NCBI RefSeq assembly: GCF_000814765.1
Contig: NZ_JWIC01000005.1
Span: 828,470 to 892,469 of the forward strand
Length of the DNA stretch: 64,000 bases
Source of the DNA: Pseudoalteromonas luteoviolacea
GTDB lineage: Bacteria; Pseudomonadota; Gammaproteobacteria; Enterobacterales; Alteromonadaceae
Reading direction: 5' to 3'
The position numbers and the translations under genes are program-made. Positions 29,109 through 37,847 of the stretch are shown here, one piece after another. The notes below the pieces were generated by a model that was given only the letters and a program-made list of their open reading frames with translations, had not been told where the DNA came from and searched no databases. Numbering within the stretch: position 1 is the first letter of the stretch; each line of letters opens with the position of its first letter.

Positions 29109-30057
29109 TTTGAAGCATATCTATTTTCAAACGCTGAGAATTAGGAAAATAGAAGAAGCCATCGCTGCCAAGTATTCAGAGCAAAAAATGCGCTGCCCAA
29201 CACACTTATCTATTGGGCAGGAGCTGGTGCCTGTTGCGGTTTCACACTTTCTAACCCATGCCGATAAGGCTTATAGCTCTCACCGTGCCCATGCGCATTA
29301 TCTTGCCAAAGGTGGCGATCTGGTTAAATTAATAGCCGAGCTATATGGCAAGGTCAGTGGATGCACAGCAGGTCGAGGCGGTTCCATGCACTTAAGTGAT
29401 TTAGAGTGCGGATTTATCGCCAGTACAGCCATTGTTGGCAATAGCATTCCGCTTGCCACTGGCAACGCGTTGCATCAACAGTTAACGCGCGCAGAGGGGT
29501 TAACTGTCAGCTACTTCGGTGATGGCGCAACAGAGGAAGGTGCCTTTTATGAGTCATTAAATTTTGCTGCGTTAAAATCTTTACCTATTGTTTATGTGTG
29601 CGAGAACAATCAATACTCGGTGTACAGCCCACTATCCGTCAGGCAGCCAACTGGTCGCAGCATCTCCAAATTATCCAATGAAATTGGACTAAAAAGCTTC
29701 TCTGTAGATGGTAATAACCCCACTCAAGCACTACAAACTTCGCAAGCAGCGATTAACTATGTAAGGCATCATGGTAAACCGGTGCTTATAGAATACTTTA
29801 CTTATCGTCATCGAGAGCATTGCGGCCCACACTTTGATGATGACCTGAATTATCGTGAACAAGAAGAAGTGCAAACATGGCTCGACAATGACCCACTCAA
29901 TAATCTTGAAAAAGCGCTGGATAAGGACCCCGAGTTTAAGGCGTTTCAAAAGCTTGCAATAAGCGACATCAATCAAGAGATTGAGCAGGCTTTTACCGCA
30001 GCAGAATCGGCCTCTTTTGGGTCAATAGAGGATAACGAGAGGTTTATCTATGACTGA
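29101..30057 (+). CDS. Thiamine-diphosphate dehydrogenase E1 alpha-like subunit
   Basis: A 318-residue homologue of the alpha subunit of pyruvate/acetoin dehydrogenase E1. The TPP-binding motif is in SYFGDGATEEGAFYESLNFA...ENNQYSV (GDG through NN), and THLSIGQELVPVAV and HRAHAHYLAKGGD match the substrate channel region. It overlaps the E1 beta gene by eight bases, so the two make a heteromer. No E2 or E3 genes are nearby, so this is not a ketoacid dehydrogenase complex. In antibiotic sugar clusters such as avilamycin, similar pairs are proposed to attach a two-carbon branch. A comparable role here is inference. Confidence 0.88.
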   Translation: MADLKHIYFQTLRIRKIEEAIAAKYSEQKMRCPTHLSIGQELVPVAVSHFLTHADKAYSSHRAHAHYLAKGGDLVKLIAELYGKVSGCTAGRGGSMHLSDLECGFIASTAIVGNSIPLATGNALHQQLTRAEGLTVSYFGDGATEEGAFYESLNFAALKSLPIVYVCENNQYSVYSPLSVRQPTGRSISKLSNEIGLKSFSVDGNNPTQALQTSQAAINYVRHHGKPVLIEYFTYRHREHCGPHFDDDLNYREQEEVQTWLDNDPLNNLEKALDKDPEFKAFQKLAISDINQEIEQAFTAAESASFGSIEDNERFIYD

Positions 30058-31105
30058 TAAAACGACCAGTTTTGCGCAACAAATTCTTGACGCTCAGAAT
30101 TTAGCTATGCAGGAAGATCCAACCATGATCTGCATGGGCCTTGGCATTGATGATCCAAAAGCCATTTTTGGTACCACTCAAGGACTGCAAGAAACATTTG
30201 GCGAGCAACGGGTTTTTGACATGCCAACTGCGGAAAATGCCATGACTGGCATTGGCATCGGCGCTGCGGTGGCTGGCACCCGTGTATTGATGACCCATCA
30301 ACGTGTAGACTTTTTTTTACTCGCTATGGATCAACTTGTCAATAATGCGGCAAAGTGGCATTACATGTTTAATGGTCAAATGACTGTGCCTTTAACCATT
30401 AGATTAATTGTCGGCCGAGGTTGGGGCCAAGGCCCGACGCATCAGCAGAGCTTACAGTCATGGTTCTCACATATACCTGGGCTTAAAGTGGTCGTGCCCA
30501 GCCTAACAGAGAATGTCGGTCAGTTGCTTTACAACGCCATCATGGACAACAACCCTACGATTTTCCTTGAACACAGATGGCTGCACAATCAAATTGCCCC
30601 AAATGCAGCCGCTTGCCAGCCCCTCACCGAGGCACCACAACACACAAGAGTGCTGCGTACGGGAAGTGATTACACAATTATCAGCAACAGCTATATGCTG
30701 TCTGAAGCGCTTCAAGCACAAAAGTATTTACAACAACACAATGTGCACTGTGAAGTCATTGAAATTGCCTCACCAACGAGCATTGACTGGCACATCATTT
30801 ATCAATCAGTCAGTAAAACAAAGCGATGTATCGTCACGGATATGGGTCACACCTTCTGCTCTTTAGCCAGTGAGATTGCCAATAAAGTGTACAGTCACTG
30901 CTTTAATGCATTGCTATCACCTGTATCCATCATTGGACTGCCAAATTACCCAGAACCAACAAGCTATGGTTTAACCAAAGAATATTACCCAGATGTTAAT
31001 ACAATCATTAAAACAGTCTCAAACAACTGCGGTATAGAAATTGCACAATTAAAATCACGTCAACACCACGATGTTCCTGGAGAATGGTTTAAAGGGCCCT
31101 TTTAG
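30050..31105 (+). CDS. Thiamine-diphosphate dehydrogenase E1 beta-like subunit
   Basis: A 351-residue partner of the preceding gene, containing the transketolase-like pyrimidine-binding domain and C-terminal domain. It has AENAMTGIGIGAAVAGTRV with the glutamate that activates thiamine, and GPTHQQSLQSWFSHIPGL matching the E1 beta loop. The C-terminal domain starts near residue 190. Two bases separate it from the short-chain dehydrogenase gene. The absence of a lipoyl E2 gene suggests that the two-carbon unit is transferred to an acceptor other than lipoate. Confidence 0.88.
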   Translation: MTDKTTSFAQQILDAQNLAMQEDPTMICMGLGIDDPKAIFGTTQGLQETFGEQRVFDMPTAENAMTGIGIGAAVAGTRVLMTHQRVDFFLLAMDQLVNNAAKWHYMFNGQMTVPLTIRLIVGRGWGQGPTHQQSLQSWFSHIPGLKVVVPSLTENVGQLLYNAIMDNNPTIFLEHRWLHNQIAPNAAACQPLTEAPQHTRVLRTGSDYTIISNSYMLSEALQAQKYLQQHNVHCEVIEIASPTSIDWHIIYQSVSKTKRCIVTDMGHTFCSLASEIANKVYSHCFNALLSPVSIIGLPNYPEPTSYGLTKEYYPDVNTIIKTVSNNCGIEIAQLKSRQHHDVPGEWFKGPF

Positions 31106-31107
31106 TT

Positions 31108-31887
31108 ATGGATTTAAAAATTACAAATAAACTCGCGTTAGTGACAGGCAGCAGCAGAGGGTTAGGTGAGTCCATTGCGGAGTCCCTGGCAAAAGAAGGC
31201 GTTAACGTCATTTGGGCTGCTCGAGACCTTGAACAACTCAAGGTGAATGCGGCGCGCTGTGAACAACAATACAACAACAAAAATATTGTCATTGAAGCAA
31301 ATCTCAAAGATAGCACCGGTGCTGCACAATTAGCCGAAGAATTAAAAGCCCAAAACCTCATACCGGACATTATCGTTAACAATGTCGGCGGTAACTTAGG
31401 GGTCACGGATCCACTCTCAGAAGTGGCAGCGTGGAAAGACGTGTTCGATTTTAATTTATTCAATGCAATCGAATTAAACAATCACTTCATTGACAGCATG
31501 GTTAATAAAAAGTGGGGCCGAATTTGTCATGTCTCCTCTATTGCTTCTCTTGAGAATCAAGGCGCCCCCCAATACTGTGCAGCCAAAGCCGCACTCAATG
31601 CATATGTTCGTAGCGTAGGAAGATATGTCTCTGAACACAATGTCATTATGACGGGGATTTTACCTGGGGCTGTGTTTACTGAAGGTGGGTACTGGGACGA
31701 AACCAGCAAGACACGTCCAGAACACGTAGAGAAATATCTCAATGAAAGAATGGCCATTAAGCGTTTTGGCACCAGAGAAGAAATCAGCGAGTTAGTCGCA
31801 TTTTTAGTGTCAGATAAAGCATCGTTTTGTGTCGGTACTTCATTGCTAGTTGATGGTGGTCAAGGCCGCGTCTTTTATGAGGGCTAA
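31108..31887 (+). CDS. Short-chain dehydrogenase/reductase
   Basis: A 259-residue classical SDR. The cofactor motif is VTGSSRGLGESIAE, NNVGGNLG is the NNAG-equivalent, and the catalytic Ser is in HVSSIASLENQG with Tyr/Lys in YCAAKAALNAYV. The C-terminus ends SLLVDGGQGRVFYEG. It lies between the E1 beta and transketolase N-terminal genes with 2-3 nt gaps. It probably reduces the keto group created by one of the adjacent TPP enzymes. That is inference from context. Confidence 0.87.
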   Translation: MDLKITNKLALVTGSSRGLGESIAESLAKEGVNVIWAARDLEQLKVNAARCEQQYNNKNIVIEANLKDSTGAAQLAEELKAQNLIPDIIVNNVGGNLGVTDPLSEVAAWKDVFDFNLFNAIELNNHFIDSMVNKKWGRICHVSSIASLENQGAPQYCAAKAALNAYVRSVGRYVSEHNVIMTGILPGAVFTEGGYWDETSKTRPEHVEKYLNERMAIKRFGTREEISELVAFLVSDKASFCVGTSLLVDGGQGRVFYEG

Positions 31888-31890
31888 TGT

Positions 31891-32655
31891 ATGAATCAAG
31901 ATCTGAGAAAACGTATAGCAGAGATCATTTATCAAGCAAAAGAAGGGCATATACCAAGCTCCTATTCAATTGTTGATATCATCAATCACCTATACACATC
32001 GGTGCTGTCTTATGACAGCAACAATCCAACTTGGGAAAAAAGAGATTATTTCATTCTCTCAAAAGGCCATGGGTGCGCGGCCTTGTGGGTAGTACTTGAA
32101 AAACTCAACTTGCTGCCTGAGCGAGCGCTTGAACAATACTCCCAATTTGGCGGCATCTTAGGCGGTCACCCAGACAGAACTAAAGTCCCCTTTGTTGAAG
32201 CATCAACGGGTTCATTGGGACATGGTATGCCCATGGCGGTAGGCTGTGCGCTTGCGCATAAAATAACAGGTAATGACAACAAGGTGTTTTGTTTGGTGGG
32301 TGATGGTGAGTGCCACGAAGGGACTATCTGGGAAAGCGCCCATGTTGCGGCCAACCGCAACCTCAACAACCTCACTGTCATTGTTGATTGGAACCAATCA
32401 GCCGCGCAGTTATGCCCAACCGATGATCTCCCTGCAAAATGGCGAAGCTTTGGTTGGCATACTGTGGTTTTTGATGGTCACGACCAAACTCAAATTGAAG
32501 CGGCGTTTAACGAAAACGATGCTCAAGCCCCCACTGTTTTAATTGCAAAAAATGTCAAAGGTAAAGGTGTAAGCATGACTGAAGGTCACGGCCCTTGGCA
32601 CCATAAAATTCCATCAAAAGAAGAGCTAGAACATATTTTGGAGGCATTGTCATGA
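31891..32655 (+). CDS. Transketolase-like N-terminal subunit
   Basis: A 254-residue protein equivalent to the TPP-pyrophosphate-binding domain of transketolase. SKGHGCAALW, GSLGHGMPMAVGCALA and VGDGECHEGTIWESAHVA contain the thiamine pyrophosphate motif, and the second motif residue Asn is in VDWNQS. It overlaps the C-terminal subunit gene by four bases. Split transketolases occur in many bacteria as accessory enzymes. In a sugar island it likely transfers a two-carbon ketol unit, either on a phosphosugar or on a nucleotide sugar. Confidence 0.9.
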   Translation: MNQDLRKRIAEIIYQAKEGHIPSSYSIVDIINHLYTSVLSYDSNNPTWEKRDYFILSKGHGCAALWVVLEKLNLLPERALEQYSQFGGILGGHPDRTKVPFVEASTGSLGHGMPMAVGCALAHKITGNDNKVFCLVGDGECHEGTIWESAHVAANRNLNNLTVIVDWNQSAAQLCPTDDLPAKWRSFGWHTVVFDGHDQTQIEAAFNENDAQAPTVLIAKNVKGKGVSMTEGHGPWHHKIPSKEELEHILEALS

Positions 32656-33578
32656 GCAATCTAAGACAAGCATTCGCCGATAAGATGCTTTCTGTCGGTG
32701 CCGATGACCCTCGTTTAGTGGTGATGGTGGGAGATATTAGTCATGGTATTTTAAAACCTTTCGCTGCCGAATATCCACAGCGGTATTATAACGTGGGTAT
32801 TTGTGAACCAACCATTGTCGGTATGGCAGCAGGCATTGCAAGTACAGGCCTTGTTCCTGTCGCCCATACTATCGCACCGTTTCTCATTGAACGTTCTTTC
32901 GAACAAATAAAACTCGACTTTGCGTATCAACAATTAGCGGGCAACTTTATTACCGTGGGTGGTGCTTTTGACTATGCTCAACTAGGGTGTAGCCATCACT
33001 GCTACAACGATATCGCGTTAATGTGTCAATTAGACAATACGGTGGTCACAAGCCCTGCCAGTGACTATGAATTTTCTGAACTGTTTTCGCAATGTTACGA
33101 CCAAGGTACGATTAACTATTTTAAGCTCACTGAAAACCCACACAATGTAGACTTTACAGGGCAGGTAGAGCTTGGCAAAGCCATTGTTGTTGAGCAAGGT
33201 CACGATCTCACCTTACTTGCTGTCGGCCCTCAGTTAAAACAGGCCCTGTCGGCATATGAAAACCTCACAGCTCAGGGGCACAGTATCGAATTAATCTACA
33301 TTCACACAATTAAACCTTTTGATGCACCAACTGTTATCAACAGCATCGCCAAAACAAAAGCCATCATTGTATGTGAAGAGCTGTCGGAACATGGTGGTGT
33401 CTATGATGTTGTCATGCGCCACTGGGCAAGCCGTGACAAAGCGCAATTTAAGCAGTTAGCCATTAAAGAAATGATCCATGATTACGGAACTTATGAACAA
33501 TTGTGCCAAGTTGCTGGTTTAACCGATAAGCACATCAGTGATCACGCAATTACCATGCTTGAGAATAAAAAGGCGTAG
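32652..33578 (+). CDS. Transketolase-like C-terminal subunit
   Basis: A 308-residue partner of the preceding gene. It has the pyrimidine-binding domain YYNVGICEPTIVGMAAGIAS, with the activating Glu in CEP, and a transketolase C-terminal domain (about 185-308; HTIKPFD and CEELSEHGG). The GCSHHCYNDIALM region matches split transketolase or DXS-like proteins. It is coupled to the N-terminal gene (ATGA) and followed by the C-methyltransferase gene two bases later. Together the two subunits form a complete enzyme. Confidence 0.9.
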   Translation: MSNLRQAFADKMLSVGADDPRLVVMVGDISHGILKPFAAEYPQRYYNVGICEPTIVGMAAGIASTGLVPVAHTIAPFLIERSFEQIKLDFAYQQLAGNFITVGGAFDYAQLGCSHHCYNDIALMCQLDNTVVTSPASDYEFSELFSQCYDQGTINYFKLTENPHNVDFTGQVELGKAIVVEQGHDLTLLAVGPQLKQALSAYENLTAQGHSIELIYIHTIKPFDAPTVINSIAKTKAIIVCEELSEHGGVYDVVMRHWASRDKAQFKQLAIKEMIHDYGTYEQLCQVAGLTDKHISDHAITMLENKKA

Positions 33579-33580
33579 TT

Positions 33581-34816
33581 ATGTCATATGAGCACGACTT
33601 AAAAAAATACCGCAATATTAATTATGACACACGGCAATCGTGCTCTGTATGTGGCTTTAAAAACACCGTGCCAGTGCTGGAATTGCCAGCACTGCCACTG
33701 ACCGAAGTATTTATTAATCAACCTGGTATTCCATCTCTTGGAGAAACGGATCAATCACTGCATTGTTGCCCCAAATGTGGCCATGCCCAATTGCAAAATG
33801 TGCTCGACCAGTCGTTACTTTACTCTAGTAAAACAGGCTATGAATTTAGAAGTTCTCAAAGCTATACAGGAAGAAAAACCGCAGAATTCTTCAAGCAGTT
33901 TTTAACTTCGCTGAACTTTAAAGAGCACTATAACTGTGCTTTAGAAGTCGGTTGTAATGATGCCTATTTACTCAAAGAATTGAAGCCAATAGCAAAAGAG
34001 TTAATTGGTATCGACCCGATATTAAAAGGACATGAAGCTGATATTAACGATGAGCAAGTCACGGTGTACGGAGAATTTTTTGAAAGTTGTAACGTCAGCC
34101 AATCGCCCGATTTAGTCATTTGTAAAGATGTCATTGAACACGTCACTGATCCCAAAGCACTTATTCAAGAGCTTGTCAGCGTTGCAAAAAGCAATGCTCT
34201 GTTTTTAATCCAAGTGCCTATCTGGGATAAACTTGTCGAGAATTATAACTTCGATCATGTTTTCCACCAGCACTTGAACTATTTCAGTTTGGCTTCGTTT
34301 ACCACCCTTTTAGAATCACTTGGGTGCTCACTCATTGACTGGACCGTCAATGAGCAACACTGGAATAGCGCGATTTTCGCATTTACAAACCAAACAACGT
34401 CAACCACAGGCCAAGTCCAGACCGTCGACATCGAGTCTGTCAGTGCCAGTATCAAAGTGTTTCAACACCAAATGCAAGCTTGTGAGTTGGCATTAGAAAC
34501 CGCCGCACGCCAATTCCCTGTTTATGGTTACGGTGCCGCACTGATGTTGCCTGTGATCAAATATCACTTTCCCAATCAACTTAGTGTTATTAGCCAAATC
34601 TTTGATGATAACCCAAACCGAAATGGTCAATATTATTTAAATTCAACAACACCAATTGTATCTACCGAGTGCGCTGAGGGTCTTCATGATGCTGCCGTTA
34701 TGCTCACAGCATTTTCTTCTCGCTTAAACGCAAAAAGAATGCTGGCAAGACTAAGTAATGAAATTCAGCCAAAGCAAATTTATTACCCGTTTTCTTTATT
34801 AAGCGGAACGATATAG
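33581..34816 (+). CDS. NDP-sugar C-methyltransferase-like protein
   Basis: A 411-residue three-part methyltransferase. An N-terminal zinc-binding domain has CSVCG and CCPKCG pairs (about 22-70). A central SAM-binding domain includes ALEVGCNDAYLLKEL, and a C-terminal domain includes FPVYGYGAALMLPVIKY. This architecture is that of TylC3/TcaB9-type enzymes that add a methyl branch to a keto-sugar carbon. A C-methylated sugar would be consistent with the neighbouring reductases and epimerases. The substrate is not determined. Confidence 0.87.
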   Translation: MSYEHDLKKYRNINYDTRQSCSVCGFKNTVPVLELPALPLTEVFINQPGIPSLGETDQSLHCCPKCGHAQLQNVLDQSLLYSSKTGYEFRSSQSYTGRKTAEFFKQFLTSLNFKEHYNCALEVGCNDAYLLKELKPIAKELIGIDPILKGHEADINDEQVTVYGEFFESCNVSQSPDLVICKDVIEHVTDPKALIQELVSVAKSNALFLIQVPIWDKLVENYNFDHVFHQHLNYFSLASFTTLLESLGCSLIDWTVNEQHWNSAIFAFTNQTTSTTGQVQTVDIESVSASIKVFQHQMQACELALETAARQFPVYGYGAALMLPVIKYHFPNQLSVISQIFDDNPNRNGQYYLNSTTPIVSTECAEGLHDAAVMLTAFSSRLNAKRMLARLSNEIQPKQIYYPFSLLSGTI

Positions 34817-34828
34817 GGGTGCAACACT

Positions 34829-35908
34829 ATGTCTTCTTTCCACAACAAACACGAGCTCATCACCAATAAAATTTTCAGCGGCGAATTGATTATGCCTCAC
34901 AGGTATGTCTTTGTGCTCACCAACCTCTGCAATCTTGACTGCAGTTTTTGCTTTCAGGACAGAGATCGACGCGACGATGCAATGACCACTGATGATTGGC
35001 TTAAAGTCGTTGACCAACTGCCCGAGTATGCACGTGTCACTTTTACTGGTGGTGAGCCCTTAGCATTTAAAGATTTTGAAGTCATAGTTAATGCAGTCGC
35101 AAAAAAGCATGACTGTAATATGATCACCAATGGGCTGTTACTCTCTGAAAAGAAAATAGACTTTATATTAAGTAAGAAAAACTTCAAAGTATTGTCTATC
35201 TCAATTGATGATATCGGCAACTTAAATCGTGATGTAAAACCACGCCAATGGGAGAAATTAGTAAGCCAAATAAACTACTTTCACAAGCGTAAAGCCGAGT
35301 TGAATAGCGATTGTGTGTTAGACATTAAAACCGTTGTGTTAGACAAAAATGCAAAAGACTTACTCACAATACATAAGTACAGTGTTGAAACATTAGGTGC
35401 GAATACCCACGCTTTCCAGTTCCTTAAGGGAAGTCACTTACAGCATTCTGATAAAATGCATGACATGGTGGAGATGTATGCAACCTCACATGCGCCTACC
35501 TACGAGCACTTCGATGTGATCTTAGAGCAATTAGAGTTAGTTAGACAGTACAATCAACACAGCCCGTGTAATGCCTTTGTTCACCCAAAAATTTGTGATT
35601 TGAGCTCAGCCGACCCCATACCTAAAGTGTCTTATATCAACAGTGAACGATTCCGTCCCAAAGACTTTCAAGCGTGTAAGTTTCCTTGGTCTAGTGTCCA
35701 CATCAACGTTGATGGCAATTTATTTCCTTGCATCGCCGTCAGTATGGGCAATGTAAAAAATACAGCATTAGAAGACATTATTACCGGGGAGCTATTCACT
35801 GAATTTAAAGATGCTTTATCAAAACATCTTGTGGAGGGCTGTAATCGCTGTGGCTGGATAAGACCTAACCCTAAATTAAATATCATTGATTCTATTACTT
35901 TAAAGTAG
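34829..35908 (+). CDS. Radical SAM protein with SPASM-like C-terminus
   Basis: A 359-residue radical S-adenosylmethionine enzyme. The [4Fe-4S] cluster motif CNLDCSFC has Cys34, Cys38 and Cys41, and FTGGEPLAF is the SAM-binding GGE motif. The C-terminal part has CKFPWSSVHINVDGNLFPC and CNRCGW, cysteines that resemble an auxiliary-cluster SPASM or twitch domain. An AGGGGT ribosome site precedes the ATG. Radical chemistry in a sugar locus might be a dehydration, epimerisation or C-C bond formation. No specific function can be assigned. Confidence 0.88.
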   Translation: MSSFHNKHELITNKIFSGELIMPHRYVFVLTNLCNLDCSFCFQDRDRRDDAMTTDDWLKVVDQLPEYARVTFTGGEPLAFKDFEVIVNAVAKKHDCNMITNGLLLSEKKIDFILSKKNFKVLSISIDDIGNLNRDVKPRQWEKLVSQINYFHKRKAELNSDCVLDIKTVVLDKNAKDLLTIHKYSVETLGANTHAFQFLKGSHLQHSDKMHDMVEMYATSHAPTYEHFDVILEQLELVRQYNQHSPCNAFVHPKICDLSSADPIPKVSYINSERFRPKDFQACKFPWSSVHINVDGNLFPCIAVSMGNVKNTALEDIITGELFTEFKDALSKHLVEGCNRCGWIRPNPKLNIIDSITLK

Positions 35909-35914
35909 GTAATT

Positions 35915-36775
35915 ATGGATAAGACAGTCATACTTGGCGGCAGTGGTTACATTGGTCACAATGTAACTAAAGCCCTTAGTCAACAAGGAATTGAAGTCGT
36001 AGCACTCAGTCGAAAAGACGTAGACCTTGAAGATAGTGCAGCGGCTGCCTCAAAGCTGGCGGGGCATTTGTTAGATGCTGAGAACCTAATCATCTGCTCA
36101 GCCATTACCCGCACGTCAGCCAATGATACCCATAGCTGTAACAAAAATATTAAGCAACTACAGACAATCATTTCCGCTTTACAGACATATCTACCCAAGC
36201 GAGTGATATATCTTAGTGCCGCAGATGTATATGGTCATTATGGAAGTCGCGCCACAGAAAGCTCGGTACTCACACCGCAAAATGAATATGGTGCATTTAA
36301 AGTCTTTGCAGAAAATATGCTGAGGATCAACTTTGCCGCGCAGTGCAAGCTTTCAGTGCTGAGGTTTTCAGGTGTGTTTGGGGGAGATCAAGATACCAGT
36401 AGCCTTATTTATCGCTTGCACAGTTCTGTCATCAACAATACAACCATCTCTTTATCGAATAATGGCTTAAGCAAACGCGACTTTGTGCCTGTTACACTGT
36501 TAGCTGAGGTGATAACACAGCTAGTCAGGTGCAATACCGACGGCACATTCAATGTCTCAACAGGACAAGAGCTAAACATTGTCGATTTAGTTAGCTCAAT
36601 AGAGCGTAGCTGTGACAAAAAAGCAGCGCTTAATTTAATTTCTGATAAATCAGATAGAGATTTTGATTTATCTTTGGATAATTCAAAATTGATCTCTCAT
36701 TTTCCGACACTGTGCATACCCAACTTGCACGATGCCTTGGCACGTTTTTTATGTGAGTTACCTCATGAACATTAG
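35915..36775 (+). CDS. NAD-dependent sugar epimerase/reductase
   Basis: A 286-residue extended short-chain dehydrogenase. It has the Rossmann motif ILGGSGYIGHNV, serine region YLSAADVYG and catalytic YGAFK. It is shorter than dehydratases and similar in size to 4-keto-sugar reductases. It overlaps the alcohol dehydrogenase gene by eleven bases. It probably works on the same nucleotide sugar as the C-methyltransferase and the TPP enzymes. Confidence 0.84.
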   Translation: MDKTVILGGSGYIGHNVTKALSQQGIEVVALSRKDVDLEDSAAAASKLAGHLLDAENLIICSAITRTSANDTHSCNKNIKQLQTIISALQTYLPKRVIYLSAADVYGHYGSRATESSVLTPQNEYGAFKVFAENMLRINFAAQCKLSVLRFSGVFGGDQDTSSLIYRLHSSVINNTTISLSNNGLSKRDFVPVTLLAEVITQLVRCNTDGTFNVSTGQELNIVDLVSSIERSCDKKAALNLISDKSDRDFDLSLDNSKLISHFPTLCIPNLHDALARFLCELPHEH

Positions 36776-37814
36776 TATTCCTAACGAGTTTAATGCAGCC
36801 GTCTTAACTAAGACAAATGAAGCATTGGAAATTAAATCAATAAAAACGCCAAAATTAGATGCAGGACATGTGCTCGTCAAAATAAAACAAGCGGGACTGT
36901 GTCGTAGTCAGCTAATGGAAGCCCGTGGGCATCGAGGTGAAGATAAATATCTCCCGCATCTACTTGGCCACGAAGGTGTGGGGCAGGTTATTGCGACAGG
37001 GCCAGATGTCAATAAAGTTAAGGTCGGTGAACGCGTCATATTGGGTTGGCTCAAAGGCAGTGGTATAGACACTGGCGGCATGGTGTTCTCTTCGGTGAGT
37101 GGAGAGCAGATTAATGCAGGGCCCGTCACAACGTTTTCGGAATATACCGTTGTATCAGAAAATAGAGTAACTCCCTGCCCTGATGACATTACCGATGATA
37201 TGGCCGTGCTTTTAGGCTGTGCACTACCAACCGGTGCAGGCATTGTTCTGAATCAAGCAAAACCAACCCCTGATGACACTGTAGTGCTCGTTGGTCTGGG
37301 CGGGATTGGATTAAGCGCACTCCTAATGCTACTTCACTTTCAACCAAAAACCATTGTTGTCATCGATGCTAACCCTAACAAGATAGCCTTAGCCAAATCT
37401 TTGGGCGCTACTCACGGGTTTGAGCTAGATGATAATTTGCAAAATACCCTCAGTGAGCTTTTCCCTATTGGCTTCGATATCGCCATTGAATGTGCGGGGC
37501 AAACTAGTTCCATTGAGCTTGCGTTTGAGCTTATAAATAACTCGGGAAGATGTATTTTCGCTTCTCACCCACCAAACGGTGAAAAAATACAACTTGATCC
37601 GCACGCCCTCATTTGCGGAAAACGCATCGAAGGGTCTTGGGGCGGTGGCTCAAACCCAGATACCGACCTCGTCAAGATTGGCCGTATCTTACAAAACATG
37701 ACGCTACCAACCGAGTTATTCGTATCTCACAGGTATTCTTTGACTGACATTAATAACGCCTTTGACGATCTAGAGCGAGGTGCTGTTGTTAGAGCTATGA
37801 TTGAGTTTGAGTAG
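36765..37814 (+). CDS. Zinc-dependent medium-chain alcohol dehydrogenase
   Basis: A 349-residue MDR. The catalytic zinc ligands are Cys in AGLCRSQ, His in LLGHEGVG and Cys in LLGCALPTG; the NAD motif is VGLGGIGLSALL. The lobe that normally holds the four structural zinc cysteines has none here (WLKGSGIDTGGMVFSS), so this enzyme likely has only the catalytic zinc. I prefer the ATG at 36765, which overlaps the previous stop by eleven bases, over a longer frame at 36732. It probably oxidises or reduces a sugar or side-chain alcohol. Confidence 0.85.
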   Translation: MNISIPNEFNAAVLTKTNEALEIKSIKTPKLDAGHVLVKIKQAGLCRSQLMEARGHRGEDKYLPHLLGHEGVGQVIATGPDVNKVKVGERVILGWLKGSGIDTGGMVFSSVSGEQINAGPVTTFSEYTVVSENRVTPCPDDITDDMAVLLGCALPTGAGIVLNQAKPTPDDTVVLVGLGGIGLSALLMLLHFQPKTIVVIDANPNKIALAKSLGATHGFELDDNLQNTLSELFPIGFDIAIECAGQTSSIELAFELINNSGRCIFASHPPNGEKIQLDPHALICGKRIEGSWGGGSNPDTDLVKIGRILQNMTLPTELFVSHRYSLTDINNAFDDLERGAVVRAMIEFE

Positions 37815-37847
37815 CATGTTCAAGGTAAAAGAGAGAAAGGTTAAAAG

